DNA of 64,000 bases, from the NCBI RefSeq assembly GCF_900169145.1, contig NZ_FXZD01000005.1, forward strand, positions 186,001 to 250,000, read 5' to 3'. Position 1 is the stretch's first letter. Each line of letters starts with the position of its first letter. Below the pieces are notes generated by a model, which worked only from the letters and a program-made list of their open reading frames with translations, did not search any database and had not been told where the DNA came from. The stretch is from Brevibacterium antiquum CNRZ 918 (GTDB lineage: Bacteria; Actinomycetota; Actinomycetes; Actinomycetales; Brevibacteriaceae). The position numbers and the translations under genes were made by a program. Positions 8,068 through 17,236 of the stretch are shown here, piece by piece.

Positions 8068-9102
8068 TTGACCACAGCACCTGCAGGATTCGATGTTTCA
8101 ACCATTGGACGATGGATTGAGGACCGGTTCGGAGTCACGGACTTCGACGTCGAAGTCATGTCCATCGGACGTTCGAATCTCACCTTCACCATCACCGTGG
8201 ACGGGCTCCCTCGCTGGGTGCTTCGACGTCCACCGCTGGGTCACTCCGGGGGAAGCGCCCACAACGTCTCACGCGAGGGTCGGATCATGGCCGCGCTGGC
8301 CGACAGCCCCGTTCCCGTCCCTCATGTCATTGACATCGTCGACGATCCTGAGGTCCTCGACGTACCGTTCGTCTTCATGGATCACTGCCCCGGGTTCGCC
8401 ATGAACGAACCCGCTGATTGGGCACGGATTCCTGATGGTCCTGGCCCTGGCGACAAACGGGCGTGCGCGTTCGGCATGGTCGATACTCTGGCGGCGGTCC
8501 ATCGCGTCGACATCGACGAGTTGGGGCTCGGGGATCTGCGCAGGAACGGCGGTCTCATAGAACGGCAGCTGCGACGCTGGCTCGGACAGGTCGAAGAGAT
8601 CTCGATGCGCGACATCCCCATCATCCGCGAGGTCCACGACGCCCTCGCTCAGAGTACGCCCGACCCGGCCGGCAGCCCTGTCGGCCTGGCCCACGGCGAT
8701 TTCAAACCCAACAACATGATCTTCGCCCCCGATGGAGCGGTCAACGCGGTCGTCGACTGGGAGCTCACCGCCGTCGGCGAGGTGCTGACCGATCTGGGCT
8801 ACTTCGTCGCAATGCTCACGGTGCCAGAGGACTACACAAGCATCTGGGTGCCGACCCCCGAGCTCGGCTTCCCGGAATCCGCCGAGATCATCGATCGCTA
8901 CCAAGAGGTCAGCGGGCACGAGGTCCACGACGTCGACTACTACGCGGCCTTCGCCATGTGGAAACTCGCGTGCATCCGCGAAGGCGTCTACACCCGACTG
9001 CTGACCGGGAAGATGGGCGACCTCGACCTTGATCCGGAAACCGCCGGCGCCGGAGTCGAAGACCTGGCCCGGCAGGCGCTGACACTTCTGGAGAAGTCAT
9101 GA
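8068..9102 (+). CDS. Phosphotransferase (APH) family protein, ACAD10-like
   Basis: A 344-residue kinase-fold protein of the aminoglycoside phosphotransferase family. The nucleotide-binding N-lobe strand VLRRPP, the catalytic loop LAHGDFKPNNMIF and the metal-binding VVDWELT are intact. When followed by an acyl-CoA dehydrogenase of this type, it corresponds to the kinase part of eukaryotic ACAD10/ACAD11, which phosphorylate 4-hydroxyacyl-CoAs; that role is an inference here. The start is TTG 8068 with GGGAGGG upstream. It overlaps the next gene by 4 bp (ATGA), so translation is coupled. Antibiotic resistance is unlikely given the neighbours. Confidence 0.85.
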   Translation: MTTAPAGFDVSTIGRWIEDRFGVTDFDVEVMSIGRSNLTFTITVDGLPRWVLRRPPLGHSGGSAHNVSREGRIMAALADSPVPVPHVIDIVDDPEVLDVPFVFMDHCPGFAMNEPADWARIPDGPGPGDKRACAFGMVDTLAAVHRVDIDELGLGDLRRNGGLIERQLRRWLGQVEEISMRDIPIIREVHDALAQSTPDPAGSPVGLAHGDFKPNNMIFAPDGAVNAVVDWELTAVGEVLTDLGYFVAMLTVPEDYTSIWVPTPELGFPESAEIIDRYQEVSGHEVHDVDYYAAFAMWKLACIREGVYTRLLTGKMGDLDLDPETAGAGVEDLARQALTLLEKS

Positions 9103-10007
9103 GCACATCTGAGAACAACGCGACGATCACCACCGACAGCGTGAAAAGCCCCGTTGCCGATAAGCGCGTCATCGTCACCGGCGCTGCCGGCGGCATCGGT
9201 GCAGCCCTCGCGACCGAGCTCATCGCACGAGGCGCCCGAGTGGTCCTCGCCGATGTCTCCCCCGCGGTCACCGACACCGCGGCGTCACTCGACTCCCCGG
9301 CAGAATCGGGTTCGAGCGCCGAAGACGCCGCCTCTGCCCATGCCTGGGTCGGGGATGTGTCCTCGGTGGCAGGCATCGACGATCTCATCGCCTTCGCCGA
9401 TGATCGCCTCGGCGGGGTCGACATGTACTTCGCGAACGCCGGCATCATCGGACCCGCAGGACTCGGCGACTCCGACGGCGATTGGGATGCGATCATCGAC
9501 GTCAACCTGCGCGCCCACATCCGCGCAGCTCAAGCCCTCATCCCCCGCTGGCAGGAAGCTGGATCGGGATATTTCGTCGCGACCGCCTCGGCGGCCGGCC
9601 TGCTCACCCAGATCGGATCGGCCGCGTATTCGGTGACCAAGCATGCCTCGGTCGGATTCGCCGAGTGGCTGTCACTGACGTACCGCGACGACGGAATCCG
9701 GGCCTCGGTGATCTGCCCGATGGGTGTCGACACCGACCTGCTGCGCGACAGCGGTGCCGACGGGCCGGCACAGTCCGCGGTCACCGAAGCCGGCACCGTG
9801 CTCACACCCTCAGTGGTCGCGAACGTGGCCCTCGATGCCGTCGAGGTTGAGCAGTTCCTCATCCTCCCCCACCCCGAGGTGCTCGACATGTATCGCATGA
9901 AGGGCAGCGACTACGACCGCTGGCTCAAAGGAATGAGCCGCTACCAGAACCGACTCAACGAAGCGAACCGACTCAACGAGGAGACCACACATGCTGGAAA
10001 CGACTGA
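9099..10007 (+). CDS. Short-chain dehydrogenase/reductase (SDR)
   Basis: A 302-residue classical SDR. The NAD(P) loop VTGAAGGIGAALA is near residues 26-38, NAGI is in the central sheet, and the catalytic Ser-Tyr-Lys set is seen as TASAAG followed by AYSVTKHA. It should oxidise or reduce a hydroxyl/keto group, probably of a hydroxyacyl-CoA given the operon. An Ala/Ser-rich insert around residues 60-80 lengthens it compared with typical 250-residue members. It overlaps the phosphotransferase by 4 bp and the next dehydrogenase by 17 bp. Confidence 0.88.
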   Translation: MSTSENNATITTDSVKSPVADKRVIVTGAAGGIGAALATELIARGARVVLADVSPAVTDTAASLDSPAESGSSAEDAASAHAWVGDVSSVAGIDDLIAFADDRLGGVDMYFANAGIIGPAGLGDSDGDWDAIIDVNLRAHIRAAQALIPRWQEAGSGYFVATASAAGLLTQIGSAAYSVTKHASVGFAEWLSLTYRDDGIRASVICPMGVDTDLLRDSGADGPAQSAVTEAGTVLTPSVVANVALDAVEVEQFLILPHPEVLDMYRMKGSDYDRWLKGMSRYQNRLNEANRLNEETTHAGND

Positions 10008-11208
10008 ACGCGGCCGCGAATACCAGGAGCGTCTGGGCAAGTTCATGGACGACTTCGTCTACCCCGCGGAGTCCGTCTATGCCGAGCAGATGGCTGCGGC
10101 ACACAGCCCGCACACCCAGCCGCAGGTCCTCGAGGACCTCAAGGCCGAGGCCAAGAGCCAGGGCCTGTGGAACCTCTTCCACCCTGATCCCGAGTGGGGG
10201 CCGGGACTGACGAACCTCGAGTACGCTCCCCTGGCTGAAATCACCGGCCACAGCATCGAGATTGCTCCCGAGTCGATCAACTGCAACGCCCCCGACACGG
10301 GCAACATGGAAGTCTTCACCCGCTTCGGCACCGATGAGCACAAGGAGAAGTACCTAGGGCCGCTGCTCGATGGCACGATCGCCTCGGCGTTCGCCATGAC
10401 CGAACCCGCGGTTGCCAGCTCCGATGCCACGAACGTCGAGATGCGCATGGAACCCACGGAGGACGGGTTCGTCCTCAACGGCCGCAAATGGTTCGCCTCG
10501 AACGGCATGCATCCCAACTGCCGTGTCCTCATCGTCATGGGCAAAACCTCCCCCGACGCCGAGGTGCACCGTCAGCAGTCGATGCTCGTCGTTCCGATCG
10601 ATGCCCCCGGTGTCACCGTGGTGCGCAACCTGCCCGTCTTCGGCTACCACGACCGGGAGGGCCACGCGGAGATCACCTTCGAGGACGTCCATGTGCCCTC
10701 CAGCGATATCCTCAAGGGCGAAGGTGAGGGCTTCGCGATCAGTCAGGCTCGCCTGGGTCCAGGTCGCATCCACCATTGCATGCGTGCGATCGGTGCGGCC
10801 GAACGGGCGCTGGAACTCATGGTCAAACGCGCAGAGGAGCGCGTGACCTTCGGTGAGAAGCTGTCGTCTCGTGCCAACATTCAGGACTGGATCGCCGAGG
10901 CCCGGATCGAGATCGATCAGGCCAGGCTGCTGACGCTGCACGCGGCGGACATGATGGACAAGCACGGCAACAAGGTCGCCAAGAACGAGATTGCTGAGAT
11001 CAAGGTCGTCGCTCCGGCCATGGCATTGAAGATCATCGATCGCGCGATCCAGGTCCATGGCGGTGCCGGCGTGACTGAGGACTTCCCGCTCGCGAGCATG
11101 TGGGCGCATATGCGCACCCTGCGTCTGGCCGACGGACCCGATGAGGTCCACAAGCGCAGCATCGCTCGCAACGAGATCAAGAAGTACCGCAAGCAGCCTG
11201 CAAGGTAG
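9991..11208 (+). CDS. Acyl-CoA dehydrogenase, ACAD10/11-like
   Basis: A 405-residue flavin dehydrogenase. AMTEPAVASSDATN and GRKWFASNG form the barrel signature. The C-terminal helix reads VHGGAGVTEDFPLA, ending with LRLADGPDEVHKRSIAR, the ending typical of the ACAD10/ACAD11 group rather than of short-chain enzymes. With the linked kinase-like gene it matches the domain pair fused in mammalian ACAD10/11. The start at 9991 overlaps the SDR gene by 17 bp. The substrate is probably a longer or 4-substituted acyl-CoA (inference). Confidence 0.88.
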   Translation: MLETTERGREYQERLGKFMDDFVYPAESVYAEQMAAAHSPHTQPQVLEDLKAEAKSQGLWNLFHPDPEWGPGLTNLEYAPLAEITGHSIEIAPESINCNAPDTGNMEVFTRFGTDEHKEKYLGPLLDGTIASAFAMTEPAVASSDATNVEMRMEPTEDGFVLNGRKWFASNGMHPNCRVLIVMGKTSPDAEVHRQQSMLVVPIDAPGVTVVRNLPVFGYHDREGHAEITFEDVHVPSSDILKGEGEGFAISQARLGPGRIHHCMRAIGAAERALELMVKRAEERVTFGEKLSSRANIQDWIAEARIEIDQARLLTLHAADMMDKHGNKVAKNEIAEIKVVAPAMALKIIDRAIQVHGGAGVTEDFPLASMWAHMRTLRLADGPDEVHKRSIARNEIKKYRKQPAR

Positions 11209-11273
11209 GCGACCTGGCTGTCGAACTCGATAGTCCTTTGGACATAGCATTCAACGATGAAGGAAGTGAAGCG

Positions 11274-13010
11274 ATGAGCACGTGGGCAGACACCCGTCCC
11301 TGGCTGAAAACCTGGGGAGATCTCGCGAACAAGCCGTACACACTGGAGAAGTCAACAACACTGCAGGATCTGGCTACGACGGTTGCCACCCACGGTGATG
11401 AAAAGGCCATCAGCTACTACGGGTTCGGCCTGTCCTGGTCGGAGTTCGATCGGTACTCGACGGCCTTCGCCTCGTATCTGGCCGAACGCGGCATCGCTGC
11501 AGGTGATCGCGTCGCGATCTATGACCAGAACACTCCTGCCTTCATGATCGCCACCTACGGAATCTGGAAGGCGGGCGCTGTTGTCGTTCCGCTCAATCCG
11601 ATGTACCGCGGAGAGCTGGAGCACATCTTCGCCGACGCCGAGGTGAAGGGACTCATGGTCTCGAAGGCGGCATTCCTCGACCGAGTGGCTCAGTACGCGA
11701 CTTCCATCCCGGTGGTCGTGCTCAGCGACGACCGCAGCTTCCAAACCGACGGCCCCGAAGCGATCTTCTCGATGTTCGACGCGCTGCCCGGCACACCCGG
11801 TCAGAACCCGGAATCCACCGAGGTGCCCAACCTCCCCGACTTCCAGGCCGTCGTCGAGTCCCGGCTGGACACCGATTTCACTCCCGCCATTCCCTCTCCC
11901 GAGGACGGTGCGATCGTTGTGTACACCTCCGGGACTTCCGGGAGGTCCAAGGGTGCCGCCGGCACACACGGGTCCGTGTCGAGCAACTCCCGGTACTGCG
12001 TGCGGACGCCGACGTTCGAACCCGGGGATGGATTCCTCACTCTGGCTCCGATCTTCCACATCACCGGGTTCGTCTGCCAGTTCATCGCCGGTGTGGCCGG
12101 CGGTGCGCGGCTGATACTCAACTATCGCTTCGAACCAGGTTCCCTCCTCGAGCTCTTCCTGCGCGAGAAGCCGACATATATGGCGGGCCCTGCCACGATC
12201 TATACCGCCATGTTGGCCCATCCCGCCGCGTCGGCGCAGCACTTCTCATCCTTCAAGCGGATCATGTCGGGAGGTGCCCCGCTGCCCGAGGGCTTGGTCA
12301 ACAAGTTCGAGGAGAAGACCGGTGTCTACATCGGGCAGGGCTACGGTCTGACCGAGACCTGCGCCCAAGTCGCCACGGTCCCGCACGGGCTGAAGGCGCC
12401 CGTCGATCCCGACAGCGGCAACCTTTCCTGCGGTCTGCCGCAGCCGGACACGATGATTCGCATCCTCGATGATGTCGGCGAACCCCTGGGCCCGAAGGAG
12501 ATCGGAGAGGTCGCCATCTCAGGCCCCGAAGTCGTCTCCGAGTACATCAACAATGAGAAGGCCACGGCCGAGCAGATACCTGGTGGGGAGCTGCGCACTG
12601 GCGATGTCGGCTATATGGATGAGGACGGTTGGCTGTTCATCATCGACCGCAAGAAGGACATGATCAACGCCTCTGGTTTCAAGGTCTGGCCGCGGGAGGT
12701 CGAAGACGTCCTTTACACCCATCCCGCAATCCAGGAGGCAGCCGTCGTCGGCATTCCCGATGAGTATCGGGGTGAGAGCGTTGCTGCGTTCGTGACTCTG
12801 CAGTCGGGCCCCGAAGCCGATGAGGTCACCGAGGCCGCGATCGTCGAGTTCTGTCGCGAGAAGCTGGCCTCCTTCAAGGCTCCACATCAGGTGACCATCA
12901 TCGACGAGTTGCCGAAGACCAGTTCAGGCAAGATTCTGCGGCGCACCATTCGCGCCGATGCGGTTGCTGCCGCACAGGAGGCGAAGGCCAGCGCGGTCGG
13001 CTCCGACTGA
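11274..13010 (+). CDS. Long-chain-type acyl-CoA synthetase
   Basis: A 578-residue ANL-superfamily ligase. VVYTSGTSGRSKG is the ATP-binding P-loop, GYGLTETCAQ the adenine motif, TGDVGYMDEDGWLFIIDR the hinge region, and KTSSGKILRR carries the catalytic lysine. I use ATG 11274 (MSTWADTRPW), with AAGGAAG upstream, rather than the frame start at 11238. It is the last gene of the four-gene operon, 65 bp after the dehydrogenase. It would activate the acid that the upstream enzymes then oxidise. Confidence 0.88.
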   Translation: MSTWADTRPWLKTWGDLANKPYTLEKSTTLQDLATTVATHGDEKAISYYGFGLSWSEFDRYSTAFASYLAERGIAAGDRVAIYDQNTPAFMIATYGIWKAGAVVVPLNPMYRGELEHIFADAEVKGLMVSKAAFLDRVAQYATSIPVVVLSDDRSFQTDGPEAIFSMFDALPGTPGQNPESTEVPNLPDFQAVVESRLDTDFTPAIPSPEDGAIVVYTSGTSGRSKGAAGTHGSVSSNSRYCVRTPTFEPGDGFLTLAPIFHITGFVCQFIAGVAGGARLILNYRFEPGSLLELFLREKPTYMAGPATIYTAMLAHPAASAQHFSSFKRIMSGGAPLPEGLVNKFEEKTGVYIGQGYGLTETCAQVATVPHGLKAPVDPDSGNLSCGLPQPDTMIRILDDVGEPLGPKEIGEVAISGPEVVSEYINNEKATAEQIPGGELRTGDVGYMDEDGWLFIIDRKKDMINASGFKVWPREVEDVLYTHPAIQEAAVVGIPDEYRGESVAAFVTLQSGPEADEVTEAAIVEFCREKLASFKAPHQVTIIDELPKTSSGKILRRTIRADAVAAAQEAKASAVGSD

Positions 13011-13051
13011 TCCGAGAGCTACCGGCACGCTGCCAACGATGTCAGCCGGTC

Positions 13052-13091
13052 ACGGCCGTCGCGTCTGCTCGACGCGGCGGCCGTTTCTGTT
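13052..13091 (+). terminator. Rho-independent terminator of the 8068-13010 operon
   Basis: The arms ACGGCCG-t-CGCGTC and GACGCG-g-CGGCCGT pair around a TGCTC loop with one internal mismatch. The stem is followed by TTTCTGTT on the plus strand. It lies 42 bp after the ligase stop. Confidence 0.75.
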
Positions 13092-13122
13092 CATTGGGCC
13101 TGATCGACTGCTGTGCGAATGG

Positions 13123-15771
13123 TTACGTCAGGCTCACCGTCTTCGCACCGCCGAGGCGCGCAAAGCGGTCCGGCTGGCAGGTGAGCACAATGACCTGAGC
13201 GCTCTTCCCGACTGTGCTCAGGATGACGTTGAGCGCGTTGAGGCGCTGCGCATCGGCAAAGCCGAAGGCGTCATCGAGGACCACAGGTGCCCCGGAATCG
13301 CTGTCGACGAGTGTCGCCACTGCGAGTCTGCCGATGAGCGCAAGCTGCTCCTTCGTTCCACCCGAGAGTGATTCGAAGGGCACGGTTCGTTCGTTCAGGG
13401 TGCGTGAGACGATTTCGAGGTCTTCGGAGACCTCAACGGAGAGCCCTTGGCCGAAGACCAGCCTGCCCAGACGTTCGATCTGCTCCTTGAAGGGAGCCAC
13501 GTACTTCCGCTGGGATTCTTCTTTATGTTTGAGGACAGTGGAGCGCAGGAGGTTGATTGCCATCGCCTGATGGCCCAGTCGTGCCCGCTTCTTCTGAGCC
13601 GATTCCATTGTCTCTTCGGCGGCTGCGAGCTTTTCATAGATGCCTTCGCTGGCACGATCGTCGATGAGAGCCGACAGGCGATCGACTTCCTGCCGAACTT
13701 CTTCTCGTTGGGATTCCTTGCTGCCGACGAGTTGCCGCACGTTCTGCAGCTGCATCCCCAAGGTCTCGGGATCGGCTGCTTCGTAGGCGACTCGTGCTTC
13801 GTCAACCTTCGACTCCACATTCGTCGCTCGAGCCTCGGCAGTCTTCACTGCCTCATCCAGATCGGCGTCGGAGTCCGTCTTTCGTGCCTCAGCCAGACTG
13901 CTCGTCAGACGCTCGTGCTGGGTTTCAGCTTCTTTCAGGCTGGTCTGGGCTCGTACCGTCTCCACGCGCGCGTCATCTCGGCTCGTGCGAATTCGTTCGA
14001 GTTCGACACGGGTGGAATCCACCGCGGACTGAGCGTCGTCAACAGTATTCTCGGACTCTGTGACCGCCGTTTCGAGCTCGCTGAGGCTCCTGTCACCAGT
14101 TTGGCTGCCCGCTTCGGTATCGTCTCCAAAATTTTCATCGCCGCCTGGGCCGGTTCCAACGGCTCCGAGGATCTGCTGTGCGCGGGCGAGCGCGGCTTCG
14201 AGCTTGTCACGCCTGTCCTGGCCCAGGAGCACCTTGAGCGTCGAATCGGCCTCTGCCTTGACTGCTTCTGCATCCGCACGAACATTGGCTCTCTCCCGGG
14301 CTTGCGCCACGGAGTCGACGTCGAGACGTTGCAGCTCTGCTTCGAAGGCTTGCTTTGCCGAGGTCAGTTCTTTGTCCAGCTCGACGGGAGATGCCCCGGG
14401 GCGCACTGTGATGTCGGCAATGCCGTCGATTGTGATCCGCACGTCCTTGACCGCGGCGAATTCTCCACTGACTCCATCGCCGAGTTCACTTCCGTCGACA
14501 CTGATCGCCTGCGAGCCGAGTTGTTTCGCGACGATCTGTGCCGCGGCGGAAGTCTTCGCGTTCTCTGCGATTCGCACCTCTGTCTCAAGCGAGCTCAGCG
14601 CCTCGACGTCCTTGGTCGTGACTGTGATCGATGCGATCGTCGCCTGGGCCCGGCTCTTCTTCTCATCATGGTCACGAATGGTGTCGAGCCGTCGCGTGAG
14701 TTCGGTGAGTTCAGTTCGAGCGCGTGCCTCAGTCACCTCTTTGGCGGCCGCTTTTGCCAGTGCACGTGACTCATCGAGTGCGGTCTGCTTCTCCTCGAGA
14801 GTCGTCTGCGCTCGATCGAAATCCGAGTCCTTGTCACTCTGCGTCGTTTCAAGGTCAGAGACCGAGGCCCGGGCAGCCTTCACAGTCTCCTCGGCGGCGG
14901 CAACATCGTCGATGAGCTGCGCGCGTCGGTCCAAAGCTTCCCGGGCGATCTGGACGTCACGCTGCACTGACTGCGCCTGTTCGACTGCCTGGTCGAGCAC
15001 TGCCTTGAGTTCGGCCACCGCCTTTGCCGCCTGTTCGGCTTCGTCACGATCAGCAAGAGCTTGTGTCAGCTGAGCACGGACAGATTCGAGGCGAGTGGCA
15101 GCTCGGGCATGGTTGTCGACGAGGTCGTCCATCCCGCGGCTGCGTTCACGCAGTTGTTCAAACGCGGCTTCGGCAAGAGGGACTTCAGCGTTGACTGCTT
15201 TGTAGTCTCCGGTCTCTTTGCCGGATTTGGTGAAGTACTTCGCGTATTCGGCCTCGATCCGGTCAAGGAAGTCGTCGTGATCGGCGACCTCGACGCCCGA
15301 TTCGTTGAGCGCACTGTGCAGAGCCTTGATCTGAGCCAGCGGTGCCTGCGCCAGGCTCTCCCCCTGCGCCACATCGAGGGCGACGAGAAGGTCGACATCA
15401 ATGGTATCGGCAAGGATCGAGAGAAACCGGTCGTGCGCATCATCGCTGCTCAGTTGTTCCGGCCTGGGGCTGATGACGCTGAGTTCGGTGAAGGGCTGCT
15501 TGATCCACCGCTTCCGGTACTTGAGTTCATACTCACCGGTGCTCAGGTGCAGTTCGACTTCGGGCCCGGCATCAACACCGACCGGTTGGGTCTCTTTGAC
15601 GCTGGCCTTGCGTGAACTCGCTTTGTCCTCGCGCAGATGGGTGATGGCCTCATGAATTGAGGACTTGCCGACCTCGTTGGGCCCTTCGACTACGGTGACG
15701 CCATCGCCGAATTCGACGCGAGAGTCGGCAATACCGCGGTAGTTGCGCAGGTGGATGGAATGGAATTTCAT
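13123..15771 (-). CDS. AAA ATPase, SMC/SbcC-like, zinc hook absent
   Basis: An 882-residue protein with a split ABC-type ATPase. The N-terminal YRGIAD strand and P-loop GPNEVGKSS are at residues 30-38. The C-terminal signature is LSGGTKEQLALIGRLA and the Walker B is VVLDDAFGFAD. Between them lie about 600 residues of Ala/Glu/Arg-rich coiled coil. I see no CxxC in the coiled-coil apex, so the Zn-hook of SbcC/Rad50 is missing, as in the YhaN branch. The stop-start ATGA overlap with the phosphoesterase gene implies a complex that processes DNA ends. It is shorter than classical SbcC (about 1,000 residues). Confidence 0.85.
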   Translation of the reverse strand: MKFHSIHLRNYRGIADSRVEFGDGVTVVEGPNEVGKSSIHEAITHLREDKASSRKASVKETQPVGVDAGPEVELHLSTGEYELKYRKRWIKQPFTELSVISPRPEQLSSDDAHDRFLSILADTIDVDLLVALDVAQGESLAQAPLAQIKALHSALNESGVEVADHDDFLDRIEAEYAKYFTKSGKETGDYKAVNAEVPLAEAAFEQLRERSRGMDDLVDNHARAATRLESVRAQLTQALADRDEAEQAAKAVAELKAVLDQAVEQAQSVQRDVQIAREALDRRAQLIDDVAAAEETVKAARASVSDLETTQSDKDSDFDRAQTTLEEKQTALDESRALAKAAAKEVTEARARTELTELTRRLDTIRDHDEKKSRAQATIASITVTTKDVEALSSLETEVRIAENAKTSAAAQIVAKQLGSQAISVDGSELGDGVSGEFAAVKDVRITIDGIADITVRPGASPVELDKELTSAKQAFEAELQRLDVDSVAQARERANVRADAEAVKAEADSTLKVLLGQDRRDKLEAALARAQQILGAVGTGPGGDENFGDDTEAGSQTGDRSLSELETAVTESENTVDDAQSAVDSTRVELERIRTSRDDARVETVRAQTSLKEAETQHERLTSSLAEARKTDSDADLDEAVKTAEARATNVESKVDEARVAYEAADPETLGMQLQNVRQLVGSKESQREEVRQEVDRLSALIDDRASEGIYEKLAAAEETMESAQKKRARLGHQAMAINLLRSTVLKHKEESQRKYVAPFKEQIERLGRLVFGQGLSVEVSEDLEIVSRTLNERTVPFESLSGGTKEQLALIGRLAVATLVDSDSGAPVVLDDAFGFADAQRLNALNVILSTVGKSAQVIVLTCQPDRFARLGGAKTVSLT

Positions 15772-16901
15772 GATCCGCTCCTCGCAAATCTATACAGCAG
15801 CCCCAGCGCGTCCTGTGCTGCTGTGGCAGACGAGTCCTCTCCCGCCGCCGCTGCTGCCAACTCGTCGAGAGTCTCCTGCATGTATCCGCTCAAGCCGAGG
15901 CCGGCGAAGTCCTCGTCGGCAGCGACCACGGCAATGTCCGTGTGCCGTTCCCACAGGGAGACTAGGGCGAACAGGTCTGTTGCGTGGTCGAGGACTTCGT
16001 CGAGTCGTGACTTCGCTGCCGTGGACAGGGTTCCCCGGAGGATAAGCCAAACAGCGGTGCTGTCCTTGTTCGGGATGTCTGTCAGTCGCTGTTCGAGGCG
16101 GCTGACGTCCTCACCCGAGTTCATGTCCTCCTCAACGACGAGGTAGGACCAGCGACCGATGTGCACCTTCTCCACCGAGCTCGCATGAGTCTGCGGATCG
16201 ATATCGACGAGGAGAACGTTGCCCGGATCGTCTTCTCGGCGTGAGGTCACCTCCGGGGCACCGGGGTACCAGATATTTTCGTCTACGGAATAGGTGGCGT
16301 GCCGGTCACCGAGTGCGATGAACTGGGCACGGTTTTCTCGCAGCACGGCCTTGAGGCTCTCGGTATCGATCGTGGCCAGGGACTCCCGATCCGGGTCCAG
16401 AGTGCTCACGGCACCGTGACCGGCGATGATGCGCACCGTCCCGGGAGCCACCTCGGCGAGGCTCTGTGTTGCCTGGGCGACCAGGTCACCTTGGGGACGT
16501 TTTGAGAACCATGGGGCACCGACGATCTCGACATCGGGGATGGGCCCGAACGGTTCGCTGCTGCGCAGGACGTGGACGTGGTCAGGCTGACGGGAGGTGA
16601 AGGCCGGGGAATCGTAGATGGAGGCGGCGTCGAGGGGATCGTGGTTGCCCGGCAGCAGGACAACGGGCACGGTGAAGGCGGCCAGGGCCTCGAAAGTGCG
16701 GGAGATGATGGCTCGGTCGAGTTGGTTGGACTCGAACACGTCACCGCAGACAACAACAAATTCGCATGACTGTTCGGCAGCGATCTCACCAATGCGTTTG
16801 ACTGCGTCAAGGCGGGCACGGTGAAACCGCGGGCGGGCTTCAGCACTGAGATAGTGCGCCGTCATGCCCAACTGCCAGTCTCCGGTGGCGACGAATCTCA
16901 T
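15768..16901 (-). CDS. Metallophosphoesterase, SbcD/YhaO-like DNA exonuclease subunit
   Basis: A 377-residue calcineurin-like phosphoesterase. The metal-binding blocks appear in order: TGDWQLG (Asp, with Gln in place of the usual His), CGDVFESN, LPGNHD, IAGHGA and GDRHAT. The C-terminal half is the accessory domain typical of Mre11/SbcD/YhaO proteins. It should supply the Mn-dependent nuclease of the SMC-like complex encoded by the next gene, which it overlaps by 4 bp. A strong AAGGAGG ribosome-binding site lies 6 nt before ATG 16901. Confidence 0.85.
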   Translation of the reverse strand: MRFVATGDWQLGMTAHYLSAEARPRFHRARLDAVKRIGEIAAEQSCEFVVVCGDVFESNQLDRAIISRTFEALAAFTVPVVLLPGNHDPLDAASIYDSPAFTSRQPDHVHVLRSSEPFGPIPDVEIVGAPWFSKRPQGDLVAQATQSLAEVAPGTVRIIAGHGAVSTLDPDRESLATIDTESLKAVLRENRAQFIALGDRHATYSVDENIWYPGAPEVTSRREDDPGNVLLVDIDPQTHASSVEKVHIGRWSYLVVEEDMNSGEDVSRLEQRLTDIPNKDSTAVWLILRGTLSTAAKSRLDEVLDHATDLFALVSLWERHTDIAVVAADEDFAGLGLSGYMQETLDELAAAAAGEDSSATAAQDALGLLYRFARSGS

Positions 16902-17236
16902 GGGTTCCTCCTTGGTTCTCCCCCATCCTATGTATGCACACCCACCCTACGGACAGGCACTGACATGGAATGTGAGCCAAGTCATCAGCGCGTCGATTGC
17001 GAACGCAGAATGGGTCGCGAACGATTCGTGAAGCAGTCGAGTCCAACTACGAAAGCCATGACATGCGGGATGATACGAAGACGTTACCCAGGCCCCGGAA
17101 TCCGTGTCTGTGACCTCTGTTACAGTGGTCAATGCGCAACCGACACCGATGCGCGCAGGTGACATTGTCCGAGGTGATCCGGCATAGAGGCCGTCGACAC
17201 GACAATTCGCTGCTCATGTAATAAGGGAGTTACATC
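16902..17236. other. Divergent intergenic region before livK
   Basis: This 335-bp spacer has no supported gene. It must hold the promoters of both flanking transcription units. AAGGGAG at 17223-17229 is the ribosome-binding site for the binding-protein gene. TGTGA-N6-TCATC at 16971-16986 only half matches a CRP/GlxR operator, so I do not call it. Confidence 0.5.

Noticed and set aside
8068..9102. Reading the phosphotransferase as an aminoglycoside-resistance gene
   Set aside because: Operon context with SDR, ACAD and acyl-CoA ligase points to acyl-CoA metabolism.
16971..16986. TGTGA-N6-TCATC, a possible CRP/GlxR operator before livK
   Set aside because: The right half matches poorly and no -35/-10 pair anchors it.
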